This document shows, piece by piece, positions 17,525-26,893 of a stretch of 64,000 nt of DNA. The notes beneath the pieces were generated by a model, which made no database searches, had not been told where the DNA came from, and worked only from the letters and a program-made list of their open reading frames with translations. Position 1 is the stretch's first letter. Each line of letters opens with the position of its first letter. The translations under genes and the position numbers were made by a program. This DNA is from Sulfurospirillum cavolei (GTDB lineage: Bacteria; Campylobacterota; Campylobacteria; Campylobacterales; Sulfurospirillaceae): contig NZ_AP014724.1 in the NCBI RefSeq assembly GCF_001548055.1, positions 1,240,001 to 1,304,000 on the forward strand, read 5' to 3'.

Positions 17525-18207
17525 GCTAAACTCTTGGTTTGGGATTTTTCGAAAATATGTGCGACGCGAGGAGTGAAATGATCGTTCTCGTATAAAATAA
17601 TCGGCGGACGTACTTTACATAAGGTTTTGGAATTTTTACGCGCACGAATCAAAACCAACGAAGACTCTTTCGCGTAGCTTGGGTGGACAAAACAGATCTC
17701 TTCGACGTTGAGCTTTGCTTTTTGTAACTCTTGCATGAGCATATCCAGTTGTTTGGCATCGTAACAAAAACAAAAATAGCCGCGATTGCTTAAGTTTTTC
17801 GTGACTTTATGCGCCAATGCTCCAAACGGTAAGGCACTGCCGTGACGACTCAAAAAAAGTGACTCGTTTTGGCTTTTCACGACGCCTTGATGGTAAAAAG
17901 GCGGGTTAGAGACGATCCAGTCGAATTTATCGCTAAACGACGTTTCCGTAAAATTGCCGTGTATGAAACCTACATGTAAAGAATTGAGCCCCGCATTGCG
18001 CTCGCTGAGAATCATATTCGCTTCTTGAATATCCAAAAGCGTCATTGACGTTTCAGGAAAATCGCGTTTGAGCAAAAGCCCTAAAATACCGCACCCGCAT
18101 CCGACGTCCAGTATCGATCCTTTGGGGTGACATGCCGCGATAAAATCATAAAGTAAGAGCGTATCGCTGTTGTAGCGATAGCCCGTTTCGTATTGGTAAA
18201 GTTGCAT
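17512..18207 (-). CDS. TrmN6-like methyltransferase (tRNA/adenine-N6 type)
   Basis: A 231-residue SAM-dependent methyltransferase. Motif I is ILDVGCGCGILGLLL. The catalytic motif NPPFY, in FDWIVSNPPFYHQG, is typical of N6-adenine or N-methyltransferases such as TrmN6, which modifies A37 of tRNA1(Val). Family-level annotation is secure; the exact substrate is inferred. It starts two bases after the coiled-coil gene stop. Confidence 0.8.
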   Translation of the reverse strand: MQLYQYETGYRYNSDTLLLYDFIAACHPKGSILDVGCGCGILGLLLKRDFPETSMTLLDIQEANMILSERNAGLNSLHVGFIHGNFTETSFSDKFDWIVSNPPFYHQGVVKSQNESLFLSRHGSALPFGALAHKVTKNLSNRGYFCFCYDAKQLDMLMQELQKAKLNVEEICFVHPSYAKESSLVLIRARKNSKTLCKVRPPIILYENDHFTPRVAHIFEKSQTKSLAWQN

Positions 18208-18209
18208 GT

Positions 18210-21092
18210 TTATCGGTACACCTTGATTACAAACCCTTTGGATTTATCTTTTTCGACGTTGGAAAGCGCATAACTAATCTTCGCGCCATCGCCCACAAAC
18301 GTTTCAATGAGCTCTCCGCCCGCTTTGGCGCGTGCTTTTCCTAAGCCGATGTTGGCAAGGGAACTGATGCGATCAATTTCGCTGTCCTCGACGCCGACTT
18401 TTTTACTTTTAATCAGTTTTAACGAGGCAAATCCGCCGTTATCGACGATAGGTGCGACCTCGAAGAAATAAGTACCGTCGTATTTGCTTAAGAAGGCTTG
18501 CACGTTTTGTTTGCACTGATCGGAAATGGCGTTGACGCCCGTTCCCATATCGGTACACATAATCGAATCGACGAAAACGGGCTTTTGTCCCTTGCCGGCA
18601 GGTTTGTTCGGTGTTGACGTTGCGGCGGCCGTTTTAGGCGCGTTTTTCGTCGATTCGGACGCTTCGAGTAACGCCAACTTTTCGTTTAACGTTTTGAGCG
18701 ACTGTTCGCTTGCCGCCAAACGTTTGCTCAGAGCGTCTTTTTCTTGAGCAAACGCCAGTTCTTTTTGTTTGAGCTCTTTTTCCAAAGCGATACTTTTGAG
18801 CGTCTCTTGTTTTTGGTTGCCGTTGAGCGCACTTTCTTTCACTTTGAGCTCATTTTGAAGCGTTTTGGTCTCTTCAAGATGCTTAAACTCTTTTTGTTTC
18901 AGCTCTTCTTTAAGTTTTTTAATCTCTTCTTCGCTGTTTTGTTGCGCGGCACTTATCTTTTTAATCTCTTCTTTGCTCGCCGAAAGTTGCGTCTCTTTGG
19001 CTTTGAACGCTTTGTCTTTTTCTTTAAGGGCGTCTAGGTATTCGATCTCTTTGGCACGTAACGTATCTTTAAGATCGACCAATTGCGTGTTTTCGGTTGC
19101 ACGGTTTTTCTCGGTTTGCGCCAGTTTGGCTTTGAGCTCTTCGATTTGCTTATTGCTTGCCTTGGTTGCGGAGTCTTCCATATCTTTGATTTTGACTTGA
19201 AGCGTTTTGAGCGCGCTTTCGTGGCGCGAATTTTCATCGCGAAGTGCTTGCATCTCAACCGCTTTGGTTTTAATCTCTTTCTCCAGTGTCGCAATTTTAA
19301 GTGTTTCGTCTTTTTTTGCCGCTGTCGCCGTTGCCTCTTTTGCGCGCAGATCGGCCTCTAGCGTTTGAATTTTAAGAAGGTAGGCTTCTTCTTTTTGTTT
19401 GGTTTCGCCGCGAAGCGTTTCCAGCGTGCTTTGGGCGGATTTGAGCGAAGTATCCTTGGCGTCTTGAGCTTTTTGCTGTTCAAGTTTAAACGCTACGAGT
19501 TGATTTTTCGCGTTTTGAAGTTCTTGGTCTTTGGCACTCATTTTTTGTTTCAACTCTTCGTTGGCGCGCGTAAGCTCTTCCGTATGGAACTGAACGCGAT
19601 CATACGTCTCTTTTGCACTGGCTTTGTACTCGGCTAATTGTTTGTCGAGGTTTTCCGTTAAGGCTTTTTTAGAGGCTTCGAAGCTTGCGATTTTCTCGTT
19701 GAAAATTTTGTAGTTTTTATTATGGACTTTGTCGTTTTCGTCGACGCGACGTTTTACTTCGGCTTCGACGTTGAGTTTATCGTTGTTGAGTTTGGCAATT
19801 TTATCGTTGAGTTCTTGAATGACAATCTCTTTTTTTGCCAACTCTTCTTTATGTTTGAGCAAGCTGTCGTTCAAACTTTTTTCCATCGCTTGCGCATTTT
19901 CTTCCAGTTTTTTATTGCCCGCGGTGAGTTCTTTGTTGAGCTTTTTCTCGTCTTCAAGATAGGTTTTAAACTTATTGAAATCTTTTTCGTTCTCCAAAAT
20001 TAAGGCATCTACGTGTTTTTGCGCACTTGCAAGTTCGGCGTTGAGACCTTTGATTTTCTCTTCTTGGACGGCTAATTTTTTAAGACCCACTTGTTCTTGG
20101 TCACTCATTTCTTGGCGATTTTTTGCGATGAGCGTTTCGGTGTCGGCTTTGAGTTGTTCGATGGTTCTGACGTATTGGGCAATTTCGTCTTTATGTTTTT
20201 GATCCGCCGCAAGGAGATTTTGCGTTTGCTTGCTTAAAAGCTCGTTTTTCTCTCTTGCCGCAAGATCGAGTTGGTTTTTCAGTTTATCGATTTCGTCTTG
20301 TTTGCGCATAAAGGCATTTTTCGCCGTATCGTTGTTGTTGGCGATTTGTTCGTTCAGAAGTGAAATTTGATCGTTAAGAAGTTTGATTTTTTCCTTATAG
20401 TCGCTCAGCTTAGCTTGTTCTTCTTCGCGCGCTTTTTGAATCTCTTTGCCCTTGCGCGTTTCGGCTTCAACGGCTTGGCTTTTTAATTCGTCGATTTGAG
20501 AACGCAATGCGTTGGCTTCTAGATTGGCTTTTTGCGCGATGACCACGTTTTCTTTTTGCAATTCGTTGATTTTCATCGTCAGATCGCTGATGTTACGATA
20601 ATGCTGCTGTTCCGCCTCGTTGAGGCGTTCGGTATTTTTGCTTTGAAGTTCCGCTTTTTCGCTCTCGCGTTCGTTCTCTTGTTCGTCAAGTTTTTTAGCA
20701 AGTTCGTTTTTTTCGTTCGTTATCAGTAAATTGTCGTGTTGTAAGAAAAGAAGCGTTTTTTGCAACTTGGCAATCAGGCGTTTCATATCTTGCGGCATCA
20801 CTTCCGACTCGGGAATTGGTTTGCCCTGTTCGTCGAGATAGGCGTCTTCTAAAAGATCGGAAGCCTCTTTGTTTTGTTCCAAAGTCGCTTCTTTATCGAT
20901 GTAGCGTTTTTGAACATCTCTGGGTAAATCGCTAAATTTGACGTCGCTTTTACTAATGTATTTTTCGCCGAGTTCGTCAAACGAAACACCGTCGAAATGA
21001 CCGAATTTGTAGGCGGAAAAACCGCCTACGCCGATAATGACGCTTAAAAGAATGTTTAAACTTTGTGACGACGAAAGAGGGATTTTTGCCAT
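18210..21092 (-). CDS. Membrane-anchored giant coiled-coil protein, unknown function
   Basis: A 960-residue protein. One membrane helix (about residues 12-28, NILLSVIIGVGGFSAYKF) precedes an extremely charged Lys/Glu/Gln-rich coiled coil spanning about residues 100-800. A short Thr/Pro linker and a globular C-terminal domain (about 830-960) follow, containing two Cys and ending KGFVIKVYR. By topology the coil probably extends into the periplasm. The C-terminal domain may be OmpA-like or otherwise wall- or envelope-binding, but I do not recognise it. It is tightly linked to a flavoprotein upstream and TrmN6 downstream. Confidence 0.75.
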   Translation of the reverse strand: MAKIPLSSSQSLNILLSVIIGVGGFSAYKFGHFDGVSFDELGEKYISKSDVKFSDLPRDVQKRYIDKEATLEQNKEASDLLEDAYLDEQGKPIPESEVMPQDMKRLIAKLQKTLLFLQHDNLLITNEKNELAKKLDEQENERESEKAELQSKNTERLNEAEQQHYRNISDLTMKINELQKENVVIAQKANLEANALRSQIDELKSQAVEAETRKGKEIQKAREEEQAKLSDYKEKIKLLNDQISLLNEQIANNNDTAKNAFMRKQDEIDKLKNQLDLAAREKNELLSKQTQNLLAADQKHKDEIAQYVRTIEQLKADTETLIAKNRQEMSDQEQVGLKKLAVQEEKIKGLNAELASAQKHVDALILENEKDFNKFKTYLEDEKKLNKELTAGNKKLEENAQAMEKSLNDSLLKHKEELAKKEIVIQELNDKIAKLNNDKLNVEAEVKRRVDENDKVHNKNYKIFNEKIASFEASKKALTENLDKQLAEYKASAKETYDRVQFHTEELTRANEELKQKMSAKDQELQNAKNQLVAFKLEQQKAQDAKDTSLKSAQSTLETLRGETKQKEEAYLLKIQTLEADLRAKEATATAAKKDETLKIATLEKEIKTKAVEMQALRDENSRHESALKTLQVKIKDMEDSATKASNKQIEELKAKLAQTEKNRATENTQLVDLKDTLRAKEIEYLDALKEKDKAFKAKETQLSASKEEIKKISAAQQNSEEEIKKLKEELKQKEFKHLEETKTLQNELKVKESALNGNQKQETLKSIALEKELKQKELAFAQEKDALSKRLAASEQSLKTLNEKLALLEASESTKNAPKTAAATSTPNKPAGKGQKPVFVDSIMCTDMGTGVNAISDQCKQNVQAFLSKYDGTYFFEVAPIVDNGGFASLKLIKSKKVGVEDSEIDRISSLANIGLGKARAKAGGELIETFVGDGAKISYALSNVEKDKSKGFVIKVYR

Positions 21093-21100
21093 TTCTATCC

Positions 21101-22060
21101 TTACATGTGAGACGATGTTAAGATATGCGTTACGATATCGTGGGCGTGGTTGAGCGCAATGGCGATACTTCCGCCGCTTTTAACCGCGATGTCGCCGGCA
21201 AGGTAAAGCCCTTTGGTTTTCGTCTCGTAGTGCTCATCAAACTCGGGTTTGCCTTCCGCATCGAAGGTAATACCGCATTTTTTGAGAAAATCGACCGGCG
21301 TCGTTCCGCCGATAGCATAGATGACGCGATCGTAAATCGTGTAGTAGCCGTCGGTAAAATTGACTTTCACCAGACCGTTTTCGTTTTCGATCGAGACGAT
21401 GTCCATGCCTAAGCGTAGGCGTAGTTTTTCTTGACCGTTGTATTCGTTGATAAGGGTTAAATTGATGTCGTTGAGTCGACTAAAGGTCTCACGACGGTAG
21501 TTCAGCGTGACGTTATTGGTTTTAGAAAGCTCGATTGCGTATTCGACCGCCGAATTACCGCCGCCGACGATCAACAGTTTCTCTCTTTGCGAACATTTGT
21601 CGAGGTTGAAGTTGATGCGCTCTTTAAGTGAAATCGGAAGCGTATAGTCGGGTTTGTTGGGTTTGCCCATCGTTCCGATTGCAACGATAACGTTTTTCGC
21701 GCGATAGCCGGCTTTGGACGTGACGACGTAGAATTGTCCGTTCTCTTTCGTGATGCTTTCGACTTCGCTGTTAAACGCCGTGTCGATTTCGCCTCTATCG
21801 AGTAAGGAGTCGAAATAGTTGAGCGTGCTCTCTTTGGTGCCGTCTCGAAAATCGATCGTTCCTTTAAGTTCGATCTCTTGTCCTTTGTAGTTCTTATCGA
21901 CGCGTTTGTTGTCTTTGTAGAATTTACGAATGGTTTGCGAATGGTTTTCGCCTTTTTCGATCATCAAGATGTTTTGAAGCCCTAACGCTTTTGCTTCAAC
22001 CGCCGCACCGATGCCTCCTGGGCCTCCTCCGATAATGACTAAATCGTATAACTGTACCAT
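21101..22060 (-). CDS. FAD/NAD(P)-dependent oxidoreductase, YpdA/thioredoxin-reductase-like
   Basis: A 319-residue two-dinucleotide-domain flavoprotein. The FAD motif is LVIIGGGPGGIGAAVEA at the N-terminus, with a second GxGxxA motif LLIVGGGNSAVEYAIEL near residue 175, and the C-terminal FAD segment GLYLAGDIAVKSGGSI. It lacks the CxxC active site of thioredoxin reductase, so it fits YpdA-like (bacillithiol-type) or NAD(P)/FAD oxidoreductases. The start is chosen at ATG 22060, where the Rossmann fold begins; the frame is open to 22102. First gene of a long minus-strand run. Confidence 0.8.
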   Translation of the reverse strand: MVQLYDLVIIGGGPGGIGAAVEAKALGLQNILMIEKGENHSQTIRKFYKDNKRVDKNYKGQEIELKGTIDFRDGTKESTLNYFDSLLDRGEIDTAFNSEVESITKENGQFYVVTSKAGYRAKNVIVAIGTMGKPNKPDYTLPISLKERINFNLDKCSQREKLLIVGGGNSAVEYAIELSKTNNVTLNYRRETFSRLNDINLTLINEYNGQEKLRLRLGMDIVSIENENGLVKVNFTDGYYTIYDRVIYAIGGTTPVDFLKKCGITFDAEGKPEFDEHYETKTKGLYLAGDIAVKSGGSIAIALNHAHDIVTHILTSSHM

Positions 22061-22100
22061 GATGTGTGTCGTCTCCCGTTTGTTTCTTCTTATAACGTCC

Positions 22101-22106
22101 ATTATA
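22101..22106 (-). promoter_or_regulatory. -10 box for the flavoprotein-coiled-coil run
   Basis: On the minus strand the sequence reads GGGTATAATGG, a perfect TATAAT about 40 nt before the flavoprotein ATG. This is probably the promoter of the whole run down to mnmH. Confidence 0.55.
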
Positions 22107-22144
22107 CCCCGCGCTTACTTATGGCTTATTAAATATAAAAAGTG

Positions 22145-22150
22145 TAAAAT
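22145..22150 (+). promoter_or_regulatory. -10 box for proA
   Basis: TGTAAAATCC contains TAAAAT 34 nt before the proA start. It lies in the short divergent region shared with the flavoprotein promoter. Confidence 0.4.
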
Positions 22151-22183
22151 CCCCGTAAATGCGATGATTAAGGAAAGAAAAAC

Positions 22184-23419
22184 GTGCAAACTTTTTTAGA
22201 ACATGCTAAAGCGGCAAGTAAGACGATCGCCACGCTTGATCCCCAGACGAAAGTATCGGTATTGATGCAGATGGCGGATGCTCTGGAACAAAACGCCGAT
22301 ACGATTCTCGCCGAAAACGAAAAAGATTTACACGAGGCGCGCCAAGCGAATTTAGCGGGTGCTTTGGTCGATCGATTGCTCTTAAACGCCAAACGCATTG
22401 CGGATATGGCGCAGGCCATTCGCGAAATCGCGGCACTCAAAGAGCCGATCGGACGCGTTTTGGAAGGATGGGTCGTTCAAAGCGGGTTGCGCATTGAAAA
22501 AGTGAGCATTCCCATCGGCGTCATCGGTATTATTTACGAGAGCCGTCCGAACGTCACGAGCGATACGGCGGCATTGTGTTTCAAAAGCGGCAACGCATGC
22601 GTGCTCAAAGGCGGGAAAGAGGCATTGCACAGTAATCGGGCGATTGCCGCGCTTTTGCAAGCGGTGTTGCGAAACAACCGTTTGCCCGAAGAGATTATTT
22701 CGCTCTTACCCGATGCTTCCCGTGAGGGCGTCGCAAAACTCATTAAAATGGATCGCTACGTTGATTTGATTATTCCGCGGGGCGGCGAAGCGTTGATTCG
22801 CTACGTCAGCGAAAACGCAACCGTTCCGGTCGTAAAACACGATAAAGGCGTTTGCCATACCTACGTCGACCGAGACGCCGATCACGAACGTGCCGTCGCA
22901 ATCGTTTTAAATGCCAAATGCCAACGTCCCAGCGCATGCAACTCCCTTGAAACGCTTTTGGTACACGAAGCAATCGCCGAAACGTTTTTACCGCATATGA
23001 AAGAGGCACTTGATCGCGCGGGAACGTACGTCAAAGGGTGCGAAAAAACGCAAGAACTCTTACATGTAGAACGTGCAAGTGACGAAGATTATCATACCGA
23101 ACACTTAAGTAATGCTTTAAACATCAAGATCGTTGCGAACGTCGATGCGGCAATTGCGCATATCGCCGCTTACGGTTCTTCGCATTCGGAGGCGATTTTG
23201 AGCGACAATTACAGCGTCGTTGAGCGTTTTTTAAACGAAGTAGACGCGGCGGCGGTGTACGCCAACGCTTCGACGCGTTTTACCGACGGCGGCGAATTCG
23301 GCTTCGGGGCAGAAGTGGGCATCAGTACCAATAAACTGCACGCGCGCGGCCCTATGGGCATTAACGATTTGACGACTTATAAATTTAAAGTTTACGGGCA
23401 AGGGCAAATTCGCGAATGA
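22184..23419 (+). CDS. proA: Gamma-glutamyl phosphate reductase
   Basis: Reduces gamma-glutamyl phosphate to glutamate semialdehyde with NADPH in proline synthesis. The aldehyde-dehydrogenase-fold protein has IGVIGIIYESRPNVTSD, GNACVLKGGKEA, the catalytic-Cys region NAKCQRPSACNSLETLL and the tail HARGPMGINDLTTYKF, all diagnostic of ProA. The 411 residues are standard. It starts with GTG, supported by AAGGAAAG upstream, and overlaps the ABC ATPase gene by four bases. Confidence 0.95.
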   Translation: MQTFLEHAKAASKTIATLDPQTKVSVLMQMADALEQNADTILAENEKDLHEARQANLAGALVDRLLLNAKRIADMAQAIREIAALKEPIGRVLEGWVVQSGLRIEKVSIPIGVIGIIYESRPNVTSDTAALCFKSGNACVLKGGKEALHSNRAIAALLQAVLRNNRLPEEIISLLPDASREGVAKLIKMDRYVDLIIPRGGEALIRYVSENATVPVVKHDKGVCHTYVDRDADHERAVAIVLNAKCQRPSACNSLETLLVHEAIAETFLPHMKEALDRAGTYVKGCEKTQELLHVERASDEDYHTEHLSNALNIKIVANVDAAIAHIAAYGSSHSEAILSDNYSVVERFLNEVDAAAVYANASTRFTDGGEFGFGAEVGISTNKLHARGPMGINDLTTYKFKVYGQGQIRE

Positions 23420-23994
23420 GCCAAGAGGTGTTAGCGATTGAAGGTCTTTGCTTCGGTTATCCTCATGGACGGCTTTTGTACGAGGATTTTTGCTTAAGCG
23501 TGCATCGGGGTGAATGCGTTTCGATTTTAGGAGCGAGCGGGAGCGGGAAAAGCACGCTTTTCGAGCTCATTACCGGACACCTTAAACCGCTTAAAGGAAG
23601 CATCGTCGCCGCACCTCTTTCGCAAATTTTTCAAGACCCTTACACGTCGTTTCACCCGACGTATAGCATTGAAAATCAAATCAAAGACGTCGCGTCGATG
23701 GAAGATTGCGAAGCGTTATTGCACGACTTGGACCTTGATGCGAATCTTTTAACGAAAAAACCGCATCAATTAAGCGGCGGTCAATTGCAACGATGCTCGA
23801 TTTTACGTGCATTATTGATGAAGCCTCAACTGCTTTTAGCCGACGAGCCCTCTTCCGCGCTCGATAACGTCACGGGCTTACATGTCATGCAGTTGCTGAT
23901 GCGCTTTTTGGATCGCGTGGGAATCGTACTCATTACGCACGATACGCATTTAGCCGCATGGTGTAGCGATCAAACGATTAAATTAACTCATTAA
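23416..23994 (+). CDS. Orphan ABC transporter ATPase (peptide/nickel-type)
   Basis: A 192-residue single ATPase domain. Walker A is [16 protein letters not shown], the Q-loop region IFQDPYTSFHPTYSIENQI resembles the Dpp/Opp/Nik subfamily, the signature is HQLSGGQLQRCSILRAL and Walker B is LLLADEPSSALD. It lacks the C-terminal oligopeptide extension and is short. No permease or binding protein is adjacent, so the transported substrate is unknown. It is translationally coupled to proA (ATGA). Confidence 0.85.
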   Translation: MSQEVLAIEGLCFGYPHGRLLYEDFCLSVHRGECVSILGASGSGKSTLFELITGHLKPLKGSIVAAPLSQIFQDPYTSFHPTYSIENQIKDVASMEDCEALLHDLDLDANLLTKKPHQLSGGQLQRCSILRALLMKPQLLLADEPSSALDNVTGLHVMQLLMRFLDRVGIVLITHDTHLAAWCSDQTIKLTH

Positions 23995-24012
23995 AGTAAG
24001 GATAAAAACGGC

Positions 24013-24660
24013 ATGCATGCTATGATAGATTGGATTGTTCAAACGGTTGGAGCTTTGGGGTATTTGGGTATTTTCGTCATGATGTTGATCGAAAGCAGTA
24101 TTTTCCCGCTTCCCAGCGAAGTCGTGATGATTCCGGCGGGCTATTTATGTGCCAAAGGCGAAATGAGTATGCCGGTCGTGATCGTGTTAGGAACGCTCGG
24201 GAGTATCGCCGGAGCTTTACTCAATTACTATTTGGCGGTCTTTTTGGGGCGAAAATTGATTTTAAAATACGGGCACTATCTCTTTTTCAGTGCCGAAAAG
24301 CTTGAAAAAGTCGAACGGTTTTTCAAGACGCACGGCTCGTTTTCAACGTTTACGGGACGTTTGATCCCCGTTGTGCGCCATTACATCTCGTTGCCCGCCG
24401 GATTGGCGCGTATGAATGTGGCACTTTTTTGCTTTTACACGGGATTGGGTGCCGGTATTTGGGTCACGATTTTGACGCTTTTGGGGTATTTCTTCGGTCA
24501 GAATCAAGCCCTTTTGGAAGAAAATTTGCATACGATAACGTGGAGTTTACTCGCTTTGATCGTCGTTAGTTCGCTCGTGTACGTCAAAGTGTTTCGTACC
24601 AAAGAAAAAAAACGCGCTCGTAGTGCTATTGGCGCGCAATCACAAACGAGAAATCGTTAA
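24013..24660 (+). CDS. DedA family membrane protein
   Basis: A 215-residue inner-membrane protein of the DedA/SNARE-associated family, implicated in lipid scrambling and envelope homeostasis. The motif [16 protein letters not shown] near residue 40 and [22 protein letters not shown] near residue 115 (including the conserved Arg of GRLIPxxR) are diagnostic. About five hydrophobic segments and a basic C-terminal tail follow. The Shine-Dalgarno AAGGA is 10 nt before the ATG. Its 3' end overlaps the convergent CheX-like gene by 35 bp. Confidence 0.9.
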   Translation: MHAMIDWIVQTVGALGYLGIFVMMLIESSIFPLPSEVVMIPAGYLCAKGEMSMPVVIVLGTLGSIAGALLNYYLAVFLGRKLILKYGHYLFFSAEKLEKVERFFKTHGSFSTFTGRLIPVVRHYISLPAGLARMNVALFCFYTGLGAGIWVTILTLLGYFFGQNQALLEENLHTITWSLLALIVVSSLVYVKVFRTKEKKRARSAIGAQSQTRNR

Positions 24661-25045
24661 GCGAATAACACAGCGTCTCTTGCGTCGTAAACGGAAAAGG
24701 ATGTGAGATATGCCCCATAAATTCGGGAACGCTGAGTTGGTAGGTGTGATTGGGGTATTTTTGTTGTAAGATGACTTTTGCCCCGCCGATAATTTGGTTG
24801 GAAACCTCTTTGATTAAGTCGTCCAAATCGTCTTCGCACAGGCTATCTTCAAAAAGAAGGTTTTGTGCGATTTGGTTGAGGGTTTCTCGTTGAAATAAGA
24901 GATACCAAATATGCTCGGCTTCGTTTTCGTACAAAGAAACCGCAGCACCGTAAAAGTTGTCTGTTTCGAGTCGCCCTTGTCGTAAAGACGTCGATAAGAT
25001 CGTGGAGCAAAAATTCTCAGCGGCAGAAAGAACGGCTTGTTTCAT
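24626..25045 (-). CDS. CheX-like chemotaxis phosphatase-domain protein
   Basis: A 139-residue soluble protein. The helix [21 protein letters not shown] matches the conserved CheX/CheC-type helix with an Asn and a following Gly/Ala-Lys (compare E-x-x-N-x-[IV]-x-G-x-A-K). CheX dephosphorylates CheY-P in spirochaetes. Two chemoreceptor genes occur elsewhere in the window. The assignment rests on that short motif and size, so it is moderate. The overlap with the dedA 3' end is unusual but fits the compact genome. Confidence 0.55.
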   Translation of the reverse strand: MKQAVLSAAENFCSTILSTSLRQGRLETDNFYGAAVSLYENEAEHIWYLLFQRETLNQIAQNLLFEDSLCEDDLDDLIKEVSNQIIGGAKVILQQKYPNHTYQLSVPEFMGHISHPFPFTTQETLCYSLNDFSFVIARQ

Positions 25046-25078
25046 TTTTTGTCCAAAAATATTATTTTGTGAAACGAT

Positions 25079-25084
25079 TATAAT
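25079..25084 (+). promoter_or_regulatory. -10 box for the DnaJ-domain gene
   Basis: GATTATAATGC contains a perfect TATAAT in the 128-nt divergent region, giving a leader of about 85 nt. Upstream lies AT-rich sequence typical of this phylum. Confidence 0.45.
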
Positions 25085-25173
25085 GCAAGCAATGTAAATT
25101 AAAGATTAAATAACAATCGATGCGCCATAAGGCATATTCAAAGCTACATGTCAAAAAATAAGGAACTCGCGTG

Positions 25174-25461
25174 ATGGAAAAAGAGATCAGTTTTGAAGCG
25201 TTTAGCCGTGCCGTAGAGACGTTGGGTCTTGTCGGAAAAACCGATAAAAAGACCGTTCGAAGCGTTTATCTGCTCTTATGCAAAGAGTTTCATCCCGATA
25301 TGCCAACAGGCGATCACGCAAAATTTCAAGCCATTAACGATGCGTACACACTGGTGATGGATTATATGGAAGCCTATCGATTTGACTTTGACGAAGAAGA
25401 GTTTAAGCACCAATTCCCGCTTTATGACGCCAAAGCGGGAATATGGATGAACGAGCGTTAA
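25174..25461 (+). CDS. Small DnaJ-domain protein
   Basis: A 95-residue protein with a single J domain. The HPD tripeptide, which stimulates Hsp70 ATPase, is in [27 protein letters not shown]. There is no Gly/Phe or zinc-finger region, so it is a class III J-protein that may recruit DnaK to a specific client. ATG 25174 is preferred over the adjacent GTG at 25171 because of spacing to AAGGAA. It overlaps the convergent DAHP synthase gene by four bases. Confidence 0.8.
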   Translation: MEKEISFEAFSRAVETLGLVGKTDKKTVRSVYLLLCKEFHPDMPTGDHAKFQAINDAYTLVMDYMEAYRFDFDEEEFKHQFPLYDAKAGIWMNER

Positions 25462-26822
25462 GATTCTATCAGACGTTGGCGTGCCGCTTTGAGGGAATCG
25501 GCAATCAAAAAGGCAAGTTCAAGAGCTTGGTTCGCGTTGAGACGCGGGTCGCATTGGGTTTGGTAACGGCATGCAAGGTTCTCTTCGGTGATCTCTTGTG
25601 CGCCGCCGATGCACTCGGTGACATCTTGTCCCGTCATCTCCAAATGAACGCCGCCCGGAAACGTGCCCTCTTCTTCATGAACTTTAAAAAAGCCTTTGAC
25701 TTCGCGTAAGACTTCATCAAACGAACGCGTTTTGTAGTTATTGGAAGCTTTGATGGTATTTCCGTGCATCGGATCGATACTCCAAAGCACTTCTTTTCCC
25801 GCTGCTTTGACCGCGCGTACAAGTTTTGGGAATTCGGATTCGATTTTATCGGCACCCATACGAACGATAATATTGATGCGTCCCGCTTCGTTTTCGGGGT
25901 TTAATTTTTCGATTAACGCCATCAGCTTTTCGGCCGTCATGCTAGGACCTGCTTTAATACCGATAGGATTTTTAACGCCGGTTAAAAACTCGACATGTGC
26001 TTCGTCGACTTCTCTCGTTCGATCGCCGATCCACAGCATATGCGCCGAACAGTCGTACCAGTCTCCGGTCAAACTGTCTTGACGCGTGAGGGCTTCTTCG
26101 TAGTTGAGAAGCAAGGCTTCATGCGACGTATAGACGACGGTTTCGTGAATGCTTGGCGTGCTAGTCGATGTGATACCGCATGCTTCCATAAACGCAAGCG
26201 TTTCGGAAATGCGCTCGCATAAATGTCGGTAGCGATCGCCCAAAGGACTCTCTTGGACAAAACCTAAGGTCCATTTATGCACTTGATGCAAGTCTGCCAA
26301 ACCGCCGCGCGAAAAGGCGCGCAGTAAGTTCATCGTCGCCGCCGATTGGTTGTAGGCTTTGAGCATGCGTTTCGGGTTTGGGATACGCGCTTCTTCGGTA
26401 AATTCGATATCGTTGATAATATCGCCGCGATAACTCGGCAATTTGACGCCGTTCAACTCTTCGTAATCGCTTGAGCGGGGCTTGGCGAATTGTCCCGCGA
26501 GTCTTCCGACTTTAACGATCGGACACCCTCCGGCAAAGGTCAAAACGACCGCCATTTGAAGCAGAACTTTGAACATGTCGCGAATATTGACCGCATTAAA
26601 TTCCGCAAAACTTTCGGCACAGTCGCCGCCTTGCAGTAAAAAAGCCTTACCGTGTACGACGTCCGCCAAAGCAGATTTGAGTTGTCGTACTTCTCCGGCA
26701 AATACGAGCGGAGGATACTTACTTAGCTCTTCTTCGACATTTTGTAAAATCTCTTGATTGGCATAAGTCGGTTGTTGTTTGATCGGTTTGTCTCTCCAAG
26801 ATGCACGCGTCCAAGAACTCAT
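25458..26822 (-). CDS. aroF: 3-deoxy-7-phosphoheptulonate synthase, class II
   Basis: First enzyme of the shikimate pathway, joining phosphoenolpyruvate and erythrose 4-phosphate. The 454-residue plant/class II type has [57 protein letters not shown] and [15 protein letters not shown], with the metal-binding Cys, His and Glu of this class. Class II enzymes are usual in Campylobacter and Helicobacter. A minus-strand TATAAT at 26848-26853 lies just upstream. Confidence 0.95.
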   Translation of the reverse strand: MSSWTRASWRDKPIKQQPTYANQEILQNVEEELSKYPPLVFAGEVRQLKSALADVVHGKAFLLQGGDCAESFAEFNAVNIRDMFKVLLQMAVVLTFAGGCPIVKVGRLAGQFAKPRSSDYEELNGVKLPSYRGDIINDIEFTEEARIPNPKRMLKAYNQSAATMNLLRAFSRGGLADLHQVHKWTLGFVQESPLGDRYRHLCERISETLAFMEACGITSTSTPSIHETVVYTSHEALLLNYEEALTRQDSLTGDWYDCSAHMLWIGDRTREVDEAHVEFLTGVKNPIGIKAGPSMTAEKLMALIEKLNPENEAGRINIIVRMGADKIESEFPKLVRAVKAAGKEVLWSIDPMHGNTIKASNNYKTRSFDEVLREVKGFFKVHEEEGTFPGGVHLEMTGQDVTECIGGAQEITEENLACRYQTQCDPRLNANQALELAFLIADSLKAARQRLIES

Positions 26823-26847
26823 AAAAGACCCTTTAATGATTTTCTCT

Positions 26848-26853
26848 ATTATA
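26848..26853 (-). promoter_or_regulatory. -10 box for class II DAHP synthase
   Basis: On the minus strand CATTATAATAG contains TATAAT 26 nt before the ATG. A Shine-Dalgarno-like AAAGGG follows near the start. Confidence 0.5.
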
Positions 26854-26893
26854 ATGAGATTGGCTTTAAAGAGAATTGAAAAGTCCCGACGTT

